Source: Enterobacter asburiae (GTDB taxonomy: Bacteria; Pseudomonadota; Gammaproteobacteria; Enterobacterales; Enterobacteriaceae). From it: DNA of 64,000 bases. The position numbers and the translations under genes were made by a program. The stretch is from assembly GCF_008080435.1 (NCBI RefSeq), contig NZ_VRKN01000002.1:522204-586203 (forward strand). The letters run 5' to 3'. The notes below the pieces were generated by a model. That model did no database searches, was not told the origin of the DNA, and saw only the letters and a program-made list of their open reading frames with translations. Positions 43,849 to 55,210 of this stretch are shown here, in pieces; the first letter of the stretch is position 1; the number at the start of each line of letters is the position of its first letter.

Positions 43849-44823
43849 TTAATGGATTCCGCCGATACGATTCAGGCGTACACCGGTCGGCCATTCGCCT
43901 TCCTGCTTCTCAAAACTCATCCAGATGGCGGTGGCTTTACCGACCAGATTCGCTTCCGGCACAAAGCCCCAGTAACGGCTGTCCGCTGAGTTATCGCGGT
44001 TGTCACCCATCATGAAGTAATGTCCTGGCGGTACAATCCAGCTCGCCAGCTGCTGGCCCGGCTGGCGATAGTACATACCCAGCTGATCCTGCGCGATTGG
44101 CACGGTGAGGATCCGGTGCGTCACATCGCCCAGCGTCTCTTTGCGCTCAACCAGACGGATACCGTCCTCTTTGGTTTCACCTTTCGGTACCTGGAAGAAT
44201 CCGCTGGTCGCTTCGCCACCGTTACGACGGGCAAAGGTCTGCACAAAATCACTTGGCTCAACGTTTGAGTAGGTGATTGGCAGCGCGTTTTCACACGCGG
44301 TACCGGAACTGCAGCCCGGCTGAACGGTGACTTCTTTCGCAACCGGATCGTAAGTCACTTTATCACCCGGCAGACCTACTGCGCGCTTGATGTAGTCCAG
44401 GCGAGGATCTTCCGGATATTTGAACACCACGATGTCGCCACGTTTCGGATGACCGGTTTCGATCAGCGTTTTCTGGTAGATAGGATCTTTAATGCCGTAG
44501 GCAAACTTCTCTACCAGAATAAAATCACCAATCAGCAGCGTTGGCATCATTGAACCTGATGGGATTTGGAACGGCTCGTAAATAAACGAACGTACCACCA
44601 GCACAATCGCCAGCACCGGAAATACCGAGGCGCCCGTTTCCAGCCAGCCCGGTTTCGGGCCGACTTTCTTCAGGGTTTTCGCATCAATCCCATCGCCAGT
44701 GGCTGCCTGTGCGGCAGCCTGACGTTCACGACGTTTTGGGGCGAAGATAAACTTATCCAGACACCACAACAAGCCTGTCACCAGGGTAGCAATGACCAGG
44801 ATCAGGGCAAACATGTTCGCCAT
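43849..44823 (-). CDS. lepB: Signal peptidase I
   Basis: A 324-residue inner-membrane protease that removes signal peptides of exported proteins. Two N-terminal membrane segments (about 4-22 and 62-78) are followed by the periplasmic catalytic domain. The nucleophile Ser91 lies in IPSGSMMPTLLIGD and the general base Lys146 in RLDYIKRAVGLPGD; GDNRDNSADSRYWGFVP is box E. It is 15 bases after lepA, as in E. coli. Confidence 0.98.
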   Translation of the reverse strand: MANMFALILVIATLVTGLLWCLDKFIFAPKRRERQAAAQAATGDGIDAKTLKKVGPKPGWLETGASVFPVLAIVLVVRSFIYEPFQIPSGSMMPTLLIGDFILVEKFAYGIKDPIYQKTLIETGHPKRGDIVVFKYPEDPRLDYIKRAVGLPGDKVTYDPVAKEVTVQPGCSSGTACENALPITYSNVEPSDFVQTFARRNGGEATSGFFQVPKGETKEDGIRLVERKETLGDVTHRILTVPIAQDQLGMYYRQPGQQLASWIVPPGHYFMMGDNRDNSADSRYWGFVPEANLVGKATAIWMSFEKQEGEWPTGVRLNRIGGIH

Positions 44824-44838
44824 GCCAACTCCTTAGGG

Positions 44839-46638
44839 TTATTTGCCGTCTTTACCAACATGAAGGATGGCAAGGAATGCTTCCTGCGGCAGCTCGACGT
44901 TACCGACCTGCTTCATACGCTTCTTACCTTCTTTCTGCTTCTGCAGCAGCTTTTTCTTACGGCTGACGTCACCGCCATAGCACTTGGCCAGAACGTTTTT
45001 ACGCAGCTGTTTCACGGTTGAACGCGCGATAATGTGGTTGCCAATGGCCGCCTGAATCGCGATATCGAACTGCTGACGCGGGATCAGCTCTTTCATCTTC
45101 TCAACCAGCTCACGACCACGGTATGGCGCATTGTCGTTGTGGGTGATCAGCGCCAGCGCATCCACACGCTCGCCGTTGATCAGCACGTCCACACGCACCA
45201 TGTTGGAGGCCTGGAAGCGTTTGAAGTTGTAATCCAGTGACGCATAGCCACGGGAGGTAGACTTCAGACGGTCGAAGAAGTCGAGTACCACTTCCGCCAT
45301 CGGGATCTCATAGGTCAGCGCCACCTGGTTACCGTGGTAAACCATGTTGGTCTGCACGCCACGCTTCTCAATACAGAGCGTAATGACGTTACCCAGGAAT
45401 TCCTGCGGCAGCAGCATGTGACACTCTGCGATAGGCTCGCGCAACTCCTGGATGTTATTCAGGGGTGGCAGCTTGGACGGGCTATCGACGTAGATCACTT
45501 CTTTCGAGGTGGTTTCAACTTCATAGACTACGGTCGGTGCCGTGGTGATCAGATCCAGATCGTATTCGCGTTCCAGACGCTCCTGAATGATCTCCATGTG
45601 CAGCAGACCGAGGAAGCCACAGCGGAAGCCGAAGCCCAGCGCCGTTGAGCTTTCTGGTTCGTAGAACAGGGAAGCATCGTTCAGACTCAGTTTACCGAGC
45701 GCATCACGGAAGTTTTCGTAGTCGTCAGAGCTGACCGGGAACAGACCCGCGTAAACCTGCGGTTTCACCTTTTTAAAGCCTGGCAGCGCTTTATCTGCCG
45801 GGTTACGCGCTCCGGTCAGGGTATCGCCCACCGGCGCGCCGAGGATGTCTTTAATGGCGCAGACCAGCCAGCCAACCTCGCCGCATGTCAGCTCGGTACG
45901 GTCAACCTGTTTTGGCGTGAAGATGCCCAGACGGTCGGCGTTGTAGACCTGTCCGGTACTCATTACTTTGATTTTGTCGCCCTTACGCATGGTGCCGTTT
46001 TTAATACGCACCAGTGAGACAACGCCCAGGTAGTTATCGAACCAGGAGTCGATAATCAGCGCCTGCAGTGGGCCATCCGGATCGCCTACCGGGGCCGGAA
46101 TATCACGTACCAGACGTTCCAGCACGTCGGTCACGCCCACACCGGTTTTCGCGGAGCAGCGCACGGCATCGGTCGCATCAATGCCGACAATATCTTCAAT
46201 CTCTTCCGCTACGCGCTCAGGATCGGCGGCTGGCAGGTCGATCTTGTTCAGAACCGGCACAACTTCGAGATCCATTTCCATCGCAGTGTAGCAGTTTGCC
46301 AGGGTCTGGGCTTCAACGCCCTGCCCGGCATCCACCACCAGCAGCGCGCCTTCACAGGCCGCGAGCGAGCGTGAAACCTCATAGGAGAAGTCAACGTGGC
46401 CTGGGGTGTCGATAAAGTTCAGTTGATAGGTTTCACCATCAGCCGCTTTGTAATCAAGCGTAACGCTCTGCGCTTTAATGGTGATACCGCGTTCGCGTTC
46501 CAGGTCCATGGAGTCCAGAACCTGGGCTTCCATTTCACGATCAGACAGGCCACCGCAAATCTGGATAATACGGTCAGACAGCGTCGACTTACCGTGGTCA
46601 ATGTGAGCAATGATCGAAAAGTTACGTATGTTCTTCAT
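44839..46638 (-). CDS. lepA: Elongation factor 4 (LepA)
   Basis: A 599-residue ribosome-binding GTPase that helps back-translocation, or in some models 30S assembly and initiation. GTP motifs are [22 protein letters not shown] and [10 protein letters not shown]. The C-terminal LepA-specific domain ([20 protein letters not shown]) is present. It starts 185 bases after rseC and is transcribed with lepB. The gap 46639-46823 has no gene and contains its likely promoter. Confidence 0.98.
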   Translation of the reverse strand: MKNIRNFSIIAHIDHGKSTLSDRIIQICGGLSDREMEAQVLDSMDLERERGITIKAQSVTLDYKAADGETYQLNFIDTPGHVDFSYEVSRSLAACEGALLVVDAGQGVEAQTLANCYTAMEMDLEVVPVLNKIDLPAADPERVAEEIEDIVGIDATDAVRCSAKTGVGVTDVLERLVRDIPAPVGDPDGPLQALIIDSWFDNYLGVVSLVRIKNGTMRKGDKIKVMSTGQVYNADRLGIFTPKQVDRTELTCGEVGWLVCAIKDILGAPVGDTLTGARNPADKALPGFKKVKPQVYAGLFPVSSDDYENFRDALGKLSLNDASLFYEPESSTALGFGFRCGFLGLLHMEIIQERLEREYDLDLITTAPTVVYEVETTSKEVIYVDSPSKLPPLNNIQELREPIAECHMLLPQEFLGNVITLCIEKRGVQTNMVYHGNQVALTYEIPMAEVVLDFFDRLKSTSRGYASLDYNFKRFQASNMVRVDVLINGERVDALALITHNDNAPYRGRELVEKMKELIPRQQFDIAIQAAIGNHIIARSTVKQLRKNVLAKCYGGDVSRKKKLLQKQKEGKKRMKQVGNVELPQEAFLAILHVGKDGK

Positions 46639-46823
46639 ATAGTTAAATAATTATGCCTTACGAATTCCTGGAGGCCGCTGTTCTTAGCCTGACGTTTTTC
46701 AGTGCGAAAACGCAGCATTCTACACTACATCCTCGCTACCTGGAAATGCACTTAGAGACAGGTATAGCGTGAAGAAAGGACGTTTTCTGTTTTAGGGTGT
46801 AAAAAATGATAAAGCCCGATGGA

Positions 46824-47300
46824 TCACCAGGCCTCAGAAGAGAGAGTTTCAACACGAAGCTGGTCTGGCGCCAGCCCAACGCTGAGAATGACAGGCTGCC
46901 ACTCCTCGCGTGCGGCAAGCGTCGGAGAGAGAGCTTTGGCAAGCCAGAATCCGCCGACGCCACCCAATGCGGCACCGCACATGGCGGCCACATCGGTACC
47001 AAACAGCATCTGAAACAGGCCGCCCATAATAAACAGCCCGACCAGCGGAGAGAGATACACCAGCATGGCGGAACTGAGCAGACTGCCTTCCGCGATGCCC
47101 AGCTCTACCTTCTGCCCCGCCATTAGCGGCTGTTCACTTGGCACAGAAATCGTGTGCGATGTTTGCGGCCCGAGCTTATTCAGCACGCGGCTGCCGCAGC
47201 CCGCGCGGGATGCACAGCTATTGCATGAAGCTTTTACATCACAGCTCACCAGCGCAATGCCGTTCTGCCACGAGACAACCGTCGCCCACTCTTTGATCAT
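46824..47300 (-). CDS. rseC: SoxR-reducing system protein RseC
   Basis: A 158-residue inner-membrane protein with N-terminal cysteines C20, C26, C29 and C35 and two membrane segments (about 76-115). It belongs to the Rsx/Rse system that reduces SoxR and has been linked to thiamine synthesis. It overlaps rseB by four bases. In E. coli it is the last gene of rpoE-rseABC. Confidence 0.93.
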   Translation of the reverse strand: MIKEWATVVSWQNGIALVSCDVKASCNSCASRAGCGSRVLNKLGPQTSHTISVPSEQPLMAGQKVELGIAEGSLLSSAMLVYLSPLVGLFIMGGLFQMLFGTDVAAMCGAALGGVGGFWLAKALSPTLAAREEWQPVILSVGLAPDQLRVETLSSEAW

Positions 47301-48250
47301 TGTGCGGCCCTGAATTTAATGCTGTCGGAGATGCGCTTCGCCGTTTGCGGAGGGAGTTCACCCACAATGGTAATCTCTGCGTTATCGCGTACCGTTGTAC
47401 TCACCGTACGGCGTCCGGTACGCAGCATTTGTTCGGCGCTGTTTGCCGTCGCGCGATTGATATTCACCGAGAAGCTGAACAAGCCATCGGAATAGAGGCG
47501 CGATTCCACCGGCGTTTCAATCGTTGGCAGCTGACGACGGCTGCTGGACACTTCGCTAAACCCTTGCGGGATCCAGGCAGGTACCCAGTTGAACTTAACG
47601 GAATCCCCGGCAGGAACAGAAAGCAGCGGCGGCAGGCTGGCCTTAGCCAGATTCTGCATGCTGTTACCAACCTGATTGTTCACGCTGAAGGAGATAACCC
47701 GGAACTGTTCCAGCGTTTCACCGTCACGGTCGAGGAGGTCAACACGCATGGGGAGTTTGGTTTCGGCGTCAATCCAGACGATATAGCTGTAGCGCGTTCC
47801 GTCCCGGGCGACCACGCGAATCACCTCGCACAGTCTGTCCGCGATACGGGTACGCCCTACCGAAATAAAATCGTAGTAAGGGGCAAGCCGTTTGAAGTCG
47901 GTGTAAATGAGTGACGGCAGAGAATCAACGATATAGTCGCCATTCAGCGTGAAAGGCTCCAGGCCTGGCTCAAAATAGCTAATTTCGTTACCACGCTGGA
48001 CAACTTCCCGACGCGGGCCATCCATCTGTAAAAGCTGGGCGAGCGGCTGGTTATCAAGACGGGCATGACGATAGCGTAACGACTCGACGCCCTGCTTATT
48101 GATGCTGATAAATGCCAACTCGTAATTGAGTGACTGGCTGGCCAGATTCATTTGCTGCAACAACGCCCCGGATGAAACATCAGCCGAGGCGTTGGCAGAG
48201 AAGAACAGGCTACCCGCCATCAGAGACATGGCGAACCAAAGTTGCTTCAT
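47297..48250 (-). CDS. rseB: SigmaE regulator RseB
   Basis: A 317-residue periplasmic protein with a cleaved signal peptide (MKQLWFAMSLMAGSLFFSAN then ASA). The N-terminal lipoprotein-like (LolA fold) domain senses lipopolysaccharide and mislocalised lipoproteins, and the smaller C-terminal domain binds the RseA periplasmic part. It protects RseA from DegS cleavage. The start overlaps the rseA stop by one base. Confidence 0.97.
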   Translation of the reverse strand: MKQLWFAMSLMAGSLFFSANASADVSSGALLQQMNLASQSLNYELAFISINKQGVESLRYRHARLDNQPLAQLLQMDGPRREVVQRGNEISYFEPGLEPFTLNGDYIVDSLPSLIYTDFKRLAPYYDFISVGRTRIADRLCEVIRVVARDGTRYSYIVWIDAETKLPMRVDLLDRDGETLEQFRVISFSVNNQVGNSMQNLAKASLPPLLSVPAGDSVKFNWVPAWIPQGFSEVSSSRRQLPTIETPVESRLYSDGLFSFSVNINRATANSAEQMLRTGRRTVSTTVRDNAEITIVGELPPQTAKRISDSIKFRAAQ

Positions 48251-48900
48251 TACTGCGATTGCGTTCCTAAAGTTTGGTTTCCGGGCACCTGCACAGCAGC
48301 TTGCTGTGTCTGGGCCTGCTCAAACTGAAGCTGTTCAGAGTGCAGACGACGCTGCAACTCGTAATCCTGCAACATCGCATTAATGCGACGGCGCTGCTCC
48401 TGAACCTGCTGTTGCTGACCGCCGCTGGCGGAGGCATCAGCCGGTACGCCCAGGCTTACCGGGCTGGCTTTGCCCATCATCGGCAGTGTGTTAAACACTG
48501 GCGCTTCTGGCTGCTGATTAGTTTCAGACTGAGTATTATAGTGCTGGACGCCAACAATAACTGCAAGCGATACGCATGCAGCCACACCCATTTGAGTAAG
48601 CTGGCTGGCCCACGGACGCACCTTTTGCCAGAACGGCATTTTCTGCCACTGGTGAGGCGCGGGTTGAGCTTCAGGAATCAGCGGAGTGGTCTGATGAACA
48701 GGCTCATTCTCAATCGCCGCCATGACGCGGGCTGAGATATCGAAATGGAGAACCTCGCCGGTGTCACCGCGAAGGGTGTCACGGATGAGATGGTAACTCT
48801 CCCAGGTCTCTTGCATTTCGGGTGAATGAGACAGCTCGTTGAGCAGCTCACTATCCACCGTTTCACCATCCATTAAAGCGGAAAGTTTTTCTTTCTGCAT
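48250..48900 (-). CDS. rseA: Anti-sigmaE factor RseA
   Basis: A 216-residue single-pass inner-membrane protein, as in E. coli. The N-terminal cytoplasmic half (MQKEKLSALMDGETVDSELL) holds sigmaE. A membrane segment is at about 97-119 (LTQMGVAACVSLAVIVGVQ), and the periplasmic part is glutamine-rich. Envelope stress leads to cleavage by DegS and RseP. It follows rpoE after 31 bases. Confidence 0.97.
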   Translation of the reverse strand: MQKEKLSALMDGETVDSELLNELSHSPEMQETWESYHLIRDTLRGDTGEVLHFDISARVMAAIENEPVHQTTPLIPEAQPAPHQWQKMPFWQKVRPWASQLTQMGVAACVSLAVIVGVQHYNTQSETNQQPEAPVFNTLPMMGKASPVSLGVPADASASGGQQQQVQEQRRRINAMLQDYELQRRLHSEQLQFEQAQTQQAAVQVPGNQTLGTQSQ

Positions 48901-48931
48901 GCCTAATACCTTTTCCAGTATCCCGCTATCG

Positions 48932-49507
48932 TCAACGCCTGATAAGCGGTTGAACTTTATTATCAATAGCTTCTCGCGCACGGAAAATTCGTGAACGTAC
49001 CGTGCCGACCGGACAATCCATGATAGCGGCTATCTCTTCATAGCTCAGACCATCCAACTCCCGTAACGTAATTGCCATGCGTAAATCTTCCGGGAGCGAC
49101 TCGATCGTGCGAAAAACGATTTGTCTCAGTTCTTCTGACAACATTAAGTTCTCAGGGTTCGAAATTTCTTTCAATGCGCCGCCACTTTCGAAGTTTTCGG
49201 CGTCGATTGCGTCCACATCACTTGAAGGCGGACGACGGCCCTGAGCGACCAGATAATTCTTTGCCGTATTGACGGCAATACGGTACAGCCAGGTATAAAA
49301 AGCACTATCTCCCCGGAAAGAATCCAGCGCGCGATAGGCCTTAATAAAAGACTCTTGCACCACATCAGGCACATCGCCTGACGGTACATAGCGGGAAACC
49401 AGGCTCGCCACCTTATGCTGGTAGCGCACCACCAGTAGGTTAAAGGCTTTCTGATCTCCCTTCTGGACCCGTTCAACCAGGACCTGGTCCGTTAACTGCT
49501 CGCTCAT
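48932..49507 (-). CDS. rpoE: RNA polymerase sigmaE factor RpoE
   Basis: A 191-residue ECF sigma factor controlling the envelope stress response. Region 2 (DVPDVVQESFIKAYRALDSF, FYTWLYRIAVNTAKNYL) and region 4 (LSYEEIAAIMDCPVGTVRSR) are intact. Start MSEQLTDQVLVERV is the E. coli one; the ATGAGC start overlaps the end of a short upstream frame (see rseD). A perfect sigmaE promoter at 49592-49619 shows autoregulation. Confidence 0.98.
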   Translation of the reverse strand: MSEQLTDQVLVERVQKGDQKAFNLLVVRYQHKVASLVSRYVPSGDVPDVVQESFIKAYRALDSFRGDSAFYTWLYRIAVNTAKNYLVAQGRRPPSSDVDAIDAENFESGGALKEISNPENLMLSEELRQIVFRTIESLPEDLRMAITLRELDGLSYEEIAAIMDCPVGTVRSRIFRAREAIDNKVQPLIRR

Positions 49508-49587
49508 CCGAGGTAATGTCTCCCCAAACCTAAATTCCACGCGTTATCGAAACGCCACTCTAAAAATACCGTACTTTGAGCAAGCAC
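49504..49587 (-). CDS. Possible rpoE leader peptide (rseD-like upstream frame)
   Basis: A short frame reads ...EWRFDNAWNLGLGRHYLG and stops at the TGA inside the rpoE start ATGA. E. coli has a 51-codon leader, rseD, that overlaps and is translationally coupled to rpoE. Here the frame is stop-bounded to at most 44 codons (49504-49638), without an ATG; GTG at 49587 or TTG at 49611 could start it. The GTG lies at or just before the predicted sigmaE-promoter start site, so translation from that promoter is uncertain. Confidence 0.35.
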   Translation of the reverse strand: MLAQSTVFLEWRFDNAWNLGLGRHYLG

Positions 49588-49591
49588 CGAA

Positions 49592-49619
49592 TTAGAGTGT
49601 CTGATCTTCAATAAGTTCC
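49592..49619 (-). promoter_or_regulatory. SigmaE promoter of rpoE
   Basis: GGAACTT (49613-49619), 16 bases, TCTAA (49592-49596) on the minus strand. It matches the sigmaE consensus. The predicted RNA start is near 49585, about 78 bases upstream of rpoE. The rest of the 424-base rpoE-nadB gap (49508-49931) includes the NadR site. Confidence 0.9.
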
Positions 49620-49907
49620 GTAACGCCTTTGTTTTTGTTCATCGCGCCGCAGACTGTTCATTTTCTCTCATTATAAGTCTGTTCACGATACGCACCACTT
49701 TCTGACAAGAAACATCTTTTTCCCGCCAGAAGAGTAACGCAACACAGGCTTTATTTCACCACAAAATCTGACGCTAACGATCTGCTTCGCAAAATAATTT
49801 CACTCATTTACCCTCCGTTTACCTCCGCTTACGCGTTTAGCCATTGCAACATCCACTAAAAAAATACGTGCGATATATCGCATTCGAGTGCTATTCTGAC
49901 CTGACAC

Positions 49908-49925
49908 TGTTTAGTAAATTAAACA
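49908..49925. promoter_or_regulatory. NadR operator upstream of nadB
   Basis: TGTTTAGTAAATTAAACA: perfect NadR box TGTTTA-N6-TAAACA, ending six bases before the nadB ATG. An extended -10 (TGCTATTCT, 49889-49897) lies just upstream. NadR with NAD should repress nadB. Confidence 0.9.
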
Positions 49926-49931
49926 ACAATC

Positions 49932-51551
49932 ATGAACACAACACCTGAACTCCATTGTGATGTACTGATCATCGGCAGCGGCGCTGCCGGTCTCTCTCTG
50001 GCGCTGCGCCTGGCCGAGCATCAAAACGTTATCGTTCTGAGTAAAGGACCGATAAGTGAAGGTTCCACGTTTTATGCCCAGGGTGGCATTGCCGCCGTGT
50101 TTGATGAGACAGACAGCATTGCATCCCACGTCGACGATACGCTGATTGCCGGGGCCGGGATCGTGGATGCGCACGCCGCAGAGTTTGTCGCCAGCAATGC
50201 CCGTCATTGCGTTCAGTGGCTCATCGACCAGGGCGTCTTATTCGATACTCAGGTTCAACCCAACGGTGAAGAGAGCTACCACCTGACTCGCGAAGGCGGC
50301 CATAGCCACCGCCGTATCCTGCACGCGGCAGATGCCACCGGCAAAGAAGTAGAAACCACGCTGGTCAGTAAAGCGCTGAGCCATCCTAATATTCGGGTTC
50401 TTGAGCGAAGTAATGCCGTTGACCTGATTATCTCCGACAAGATTGGCCTGCCCGGCACGCGTCGCGTGGTCGGTGCCTGGGTCTGGAACCGTAATAAAGA
50501 GAAGGTGGAAACCTGCCAGGCGAAGGCTGTGGTGCTGGCTACGGGCGGCGCCTCCAAGGTGTATCAGTACACCACTAACCCTGACATTGCCTCCGGAGAC
50601 GGTATCGCGATGGCCTGGCGCGCCGGCTGCCGGGTGGCGAACCTCGAGTTTAATCAGTTTCACCCAACGGCCCTGTTCCACCCTCAGGCGCGCAACTTCC
50701 TGCTGACGGAAGCCCTGCGCGGTGAAGGCGCTTATCTGAAACGCCCTGATGGCTCCCGCTTTATGCCGGACTTTGACGCCCGGGGCGAACTGGCGCCGCG
50801 CGATATCGTTGCCCGTGCCATCGATCATGAAATGAAACGTCTTGGCGTGGACTGTATGTATCTCGATATCAGCCATAAGCCAGCAGAGTTCATTCGCCAG
50901 CATTTCCCGATGATTTACGAGAAGCTGCTCAATCTTGGCATTGATTTAACGCGCGATCCGGTGCCCATTGTGCCTGCGGCACACTATACCTGCGGTGGCG
51001 TAATGGTTGACGATCATGGACGTACCGATGTGGACGGTCTGTATGCTATCGGTGAGGTCAGCTATACCGGACTTCACGGTGCGAACCGTATGGCCTCTAA
51101 CTCGCTGCTTGAATGCCTGGTGTACGGCTGGTCTGCAGCGGAAGACATCACGAAGCGCATGCCTTACGCCCGCGAAACCGAGCGCCTGCCTGCCTGGGAC
51201 GAAAGCCGCGTGGATAACCCGGACGAGCTGGTCGTGATCCAGCACAACTGGCACGAGCTACGGCTGTTTATGTGGGATTACGTAGGGATTGTGCGCACCA
51301 CGAAACGCCTGGAACGCGCCTTGCGCCGCATCACCATGCTGCAGCAGGAAATTGATGAGTATTATGCCAATTTCCGCGTGTCCAATAATCTGCTGGAGCT
51401 GCGCAATCTGGTGCAGGTGGCCGAGCTGATTGTTCGCTGCGCGATGATGCGTAAAGAGAGCCGCGGGTTGCACTATACTCTGGACTACCCGGATCAGCTT
51501 GCTGAGTCCGGCCCGTCGATACTCGCCCCGCAGGTTTACATAAACAGATAA
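49932..51551 (+). CDS. nadB: L-aspartate oxidase
   Basis: A 539-residue FAD enzyme that oxidises L-aspartate to iminoaspartate, first step of NAD synthesis. The FAD motif is [20 protein letters not shown] at the N-terminus, and the fumarate-reductase-like active-site region contains [18 protein letters not shown] and [15 protein letters not shown]. NadR box directly upstream. The 3' end overlaps trmN by 16 bases on the opposite strand. Confidence 0.97.
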   Translation: MNTTPELHCDVLIIGSGAAGLSLALRLAEHQNVIVLSKGPISEGSTFYAQGGIAAVFDETDSIASHVDDTLIAGAGIVDAHAAEFVASNARHCVQWLIDQGVLFDTQVQPNGEESYHLTREGGHSHRRILHAADATGKEVETTLVSKALSHPNIRVLERSNAVDLIISDKIGLPGTRRVVGAWVWNRNKEKVETCQAKAVVLATGGASKVYQYTTNPDIASGDGIAMAWRAGCRVANLEFNQFHPTALFHPQARNFLLTEALRGEGAYLKRPDGSRFMPDFDARGELAPRDIVARAIDHEMKRLGVDCMYLDISHKPAEFIRQHFPMIYEKLLNLGIDLTRDPVPIVPAAHYTCGGVMVDDHGRTDVDGLYAIGEVSYTGLHGANRMASNSLLECLVYGWSAAEDITKRMPYARETERLPAWDESRVDNPDELVVIQHNWHELRLFMWDYVGIVRTTKRLERALRRITMLQQEIDEYYANFRVSNNLLELRNLVQVAELIVRCAMMRKESRGLHYTLDYPDQLAESGPSILAPQVYINR

Positions 51552-52273
51552 AACGCCTGGGTCAGGGCAGTGTAATCTTCGGAATAACGCTGGTCTGGCC
51601 CACGGATCACCATTCGGTCATTAAAGCATTCACCCTCTTTTGGCGAGAGTGCCAGCAGCACACGGTGCGGCAGTCGTCCTTCCGTATCCGAAATATCGGT
51701 ACGCAGACGTAACGTCCAGCCGATCTCCTGCGCGATACCGATGAACGTGTTGCCCGTATTCTCAGGCAGGACCACACAGAAAAAACCCTCTTCGGAGATA
51801 AGTTCTGCCGCACTGGTGAGCAGCGCTTTATGATCGAGGGAGCCGGTATAACGCGCCTGTTCACGCTCGGGTGTCCCGCACTCAACGCCGGGCTCGTAGT
51901 AGGGAGGATTGCTGACGATCAGATCGTAACGCGCGGTTTGTTCAGGCGCCCAGGCCAGCACATCTGCGCATTCCACTTTCATTCGGTCTGCCCACGGAGA
52001 TTCGGCCATATTGTCACTCGCCTGCTCTGCGGCCTGCGCATCCAGTTCGACGGCATCAATGGTGACATGTTCTTCCGTACGCTGCGCCAGCATCAACGCC
52101 ACCAGCCCGCTGCCGGTACCGATATCAAGAATACGCTTAACACCTGCGACAGGCGCCCACGCTCCCAGTAAAATACCGTCTGTACCGACTTTCATGGCAC
52201 AGCGATCGTGGGCAACAAAAAATTGTTTAAACGTAAAACCATCGCGGCGCAGCTGCGCTTTGAGTTGAGACAT
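51536..52273 (-). CDS. trmN: tRNA1(Val) (adenine(37)-N6)-methyltransferase
   Basis: A 245-residue methyltransferase (YfiC) that makes m6A37 in tRNA-Val1. The S-adenosylmethionine loop is [18 protein letters not shown], and the catalytic NPPY motif occurs in [15 protein letters not shown]. The start [20 protein letters not shown] matches the E. coli start; the open frame extends about 109 codons upstream without similarity. It is divergent from srmB by 132 bases. Confidence 0.95.
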   Translation of the reverse strand: MSQLKAQLRRDGFTFKQFFVAHDRCAMKVGTDGILLGAWAPVAGVKRILDIGTGSGLVALMLAQRTEEHVTIDAVELDAQAAEQASDNMAESPWADRMKVECADVLAWAPEQTARYDLIVSNPPYYEPGVECGTPEREQARYTGSLDHKALLTSAAELISEEGFFCVVLPENTGNTFIGIAQEIGWTLRLRTDISDTEGRLPHRVLLALSPKEGECFNDRMVIRGPDQRYSEDYTALTQAFYLFM

Positions 52274-52405
52274 GTCAGGGCAACCTTCTAAGTGAAACTG
52301 GAGTAGCATAGGGGAAAGCGAAGTGGCCGAAAAGCGATATCCATACAAACAGATGAAGATTACAGCCGTAACGTCTATAATCAGCGCCCCACACAGAGGT
52401 AGAAC

Positions 52406-53734
<1,329 letters not shown>

Positions 53735-53736
53735 AA

Positions 53737-53763
53737 AAAGCCGGGGAAATCCCCGGCTTTTTT
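53737..53763. terminator. Bidirectional terminator between srmB and grcA
   Basis: A-run, AAGCCGGGG, loop AAAT, CCCCGGCTT, then T-run. Works for both convergent genes. Confidence 0.94.
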
Positions 53764-53783
53764 ATGCCCCCCTGCTGAAGCCG

Positions 53784-54167
53784 TTACAGGCTTTCAGTAA
53801 AGGTACGGGCGATAACGTCGCGCTGCTGTTCTGGGGTCAGTGAGTTAAAGCGAACCGCATAGCCGGACACGCGGATGGTCAGCTGTGGATATTTTTCTGG
53901 GTGCTCAACCGCGTCCATCAGCGTTTCGCGGCGCAGTACGTTTACGTTCAGGTGCTGACCACCTTCGACGCGCACTTCCGGTTTCACTTCCATTGGAATT
54001 TCACGGTACTCGATTTCGCCCAGTTTGCTCACCGGCACGATTTCATCTTCAGCAAAACCCGCTTTCGCGACGACACAGCGTGCTTCGTTTTTCTCGCTGT
54101 CCAGCAGCCAGAAAGAATTGAGCAGATCGTCATTTGCAGCTTTAGTAATCTGGATACCTGTAATCAT
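53784..54167 (-). CDS. grcA: Autonomous glycyl radical cofactor GrcA (YfiD)
   Basis: A 127-residue protein that replaces the C-terminal part of oxygen-damaged pyruvate formate-lyase. The glycyl radical residue is G102 in [15 protein letters not shown]. Length equals E. coli YfiD. Two FNR sites upstream support anaerobic or microaerobic expression; ArcA also acts in E. coli. It is convergent with srmB. Confidence 0.97.
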   Translation of the reverse strand: MITGIQITKAANDDLLNSFWLLDSEKNEARCVVAKAGFAEDEIVPVSKLGEIEYREIPMEVKPEVRVEGGQHLNVNVLRRETLMDAVEHPEKYPQLTIRVSGYAVRFNSLTPEQQRDVIARTFTESL

Positions 54168-54273
54168 GTATTGCCTCCCTTAGGCTACATTAACTGATGT
54201 CGGCCTCTCGCGGCCAATTGGTAAAACCATTGTTTCTTGTGTGTATATATATCATTCACACCTCGGTGATTTA

Positions 54274-54287
54274 TTGATTTAAATCAA
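54274..54287. promoter_or_regulatory. FNR site I of grcA
   Basis: TTGATTTAAATCAA, an exact match to the FNR palindrome TTGAT-N4-ATCAA. It lies in the 314-base grcA-ung gap (54168-54481). In E. coli yfiD the proximal FNR site centres at -40.5, which would place the RNA start near 54240 on the minus strand. Confidence 0.9.
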
Positions 54288-54326
54288 CAAAAACACCAAC
54301 CACATAAAGAGTGTGGTTTGAATTTA

Positions 54327-54340
54327 TTGTTTTAGATCAA
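54327..54340. promoter_or_regulatory. FNR site II of grcA
   Basis: TTGTTTTAGATCAA, one mismatch to TTGAT-N4-ATCAA. It is 53 bases centre to centre from site I, the same spacing as the -40.5 and -93.5 pair of E. coli yfiD, where the second site lowers expression under full anaerobiosis. Confidence 0.82.
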
Positions 54341-54481
54341 TTTCACAACCTTACCAATTCAACTTGCCCTGTATTTTTTCAAAATAAATTTAGCTACTTA
54401 GCGCACATTTCAGCGTGTAATTTTGCTCACCGGGGTTAAACAGGTAAGCTAGTCACAGATTGAGATTCGCAGGAGAGCGAG

Positions 54482-55171
54482 ATGACAACACTTTTAACCT
54501 GGCATGACGTGCTGGCAGAAGAAAAGCAGCAGCCTTATTTTATCAATACGCTCAGCACTGTTGCCGCTGAGCGTCAGTCCGGACAGACGATTTACCCGCC
54601 GCAGAAAGATGTGTTCAACGCCTTTCGCTACACCGAACTGAGCGATGTGAAAGTGGTCATTCTGGGCCAGGATCCCTATCACGGCCCTGGACAGGCGCAT
54701 GGACTGGCGTTTTCCGTTCGTCCGGGTGTGGCGATCCCCCCTTCTCTGCTCAACATGTATAAAGAGCTTGAGGGAACCGTGCCCGGTTTTACCCGGCCAA
54801 ACCACGGCTACCTGGAAAGCTGGGCGCGCCAGGGCGTGCTGTTACTGAATACGGTGCTTACCGTACGGGCGGGCCAGGCGCACTCGCACGCCAGCCTTGG
54901 GTGGGAGACCTTTACCGATAAAGTCATCAGCCTTATCAATGAGCATCGTGAAGGGGTCGTGTTTTTACTCTGGGGTTCTCACGCGCAGAAGAAGGGGGCG
55001 ATTATCGATCGTCAGCGTCATCACGTGTTGAAAGCACCGCACCCGTCACCGCTGTCTGCGCATCGCGGTTTCTTTGGCAGTAATCATTTTGTTCTGGCGA
55101 ATGAATGGCTGGAAAAACGTGGCGAAACGCCAATTGACTGGATGCCTGTGTTACCGGCAGAGAGCGAGTAG
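54482..55171 (+). CDS. ung: Uracil-DNA glycosylase
   Basis: A 229-residue DNA repair enzyme that removes uracil from DNA. The water-activating Asp64 is in [18 protein letters not shown], and the DNA-intercalating loop [13 protein letters not shown] holds the catalytic His. Length equals E. coli Ung. It is divergent from grcA and convergent with yfiF. Confidence 0.98.
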   Translation: MTTLLTWHDVLAEEKQQPYFINTLSTVAAERQSGQTIYPPQKDVFNAFRYTELSDVKVVILGQDPYHGPGQAHGLAFSVRPGVAIPPSLLNMYKELEGTVPGFTRPNHGYLESWARQGVLLLNTVLTVRAGQAHSHASLGWETFTDKVISLINEHREGVVFLLWGSHAQKKGAIIDRQRHHVLKAPHPSPLSAHRGFFGSNHFVLANEWLEKRGETPIDWMPVLPAESE

Positions 55172-55179
55172 GGTTTGAA

Positions 55180-55202
55180 TGTGCCGGGTCAGGCCCGGCA
55201 CA
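55180..55202. terminator. Hairpin between ung and yfiF
   Basis: TGTGCCGGG, loop TCAGG, CCCGGCACA: a 9-bp perfect stem, directly between the two convergent stop codons. No T-run, so termination strength is uncertain. Confidence 0.5.
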
Positions 55203-55210
55203 TAAGAGGC

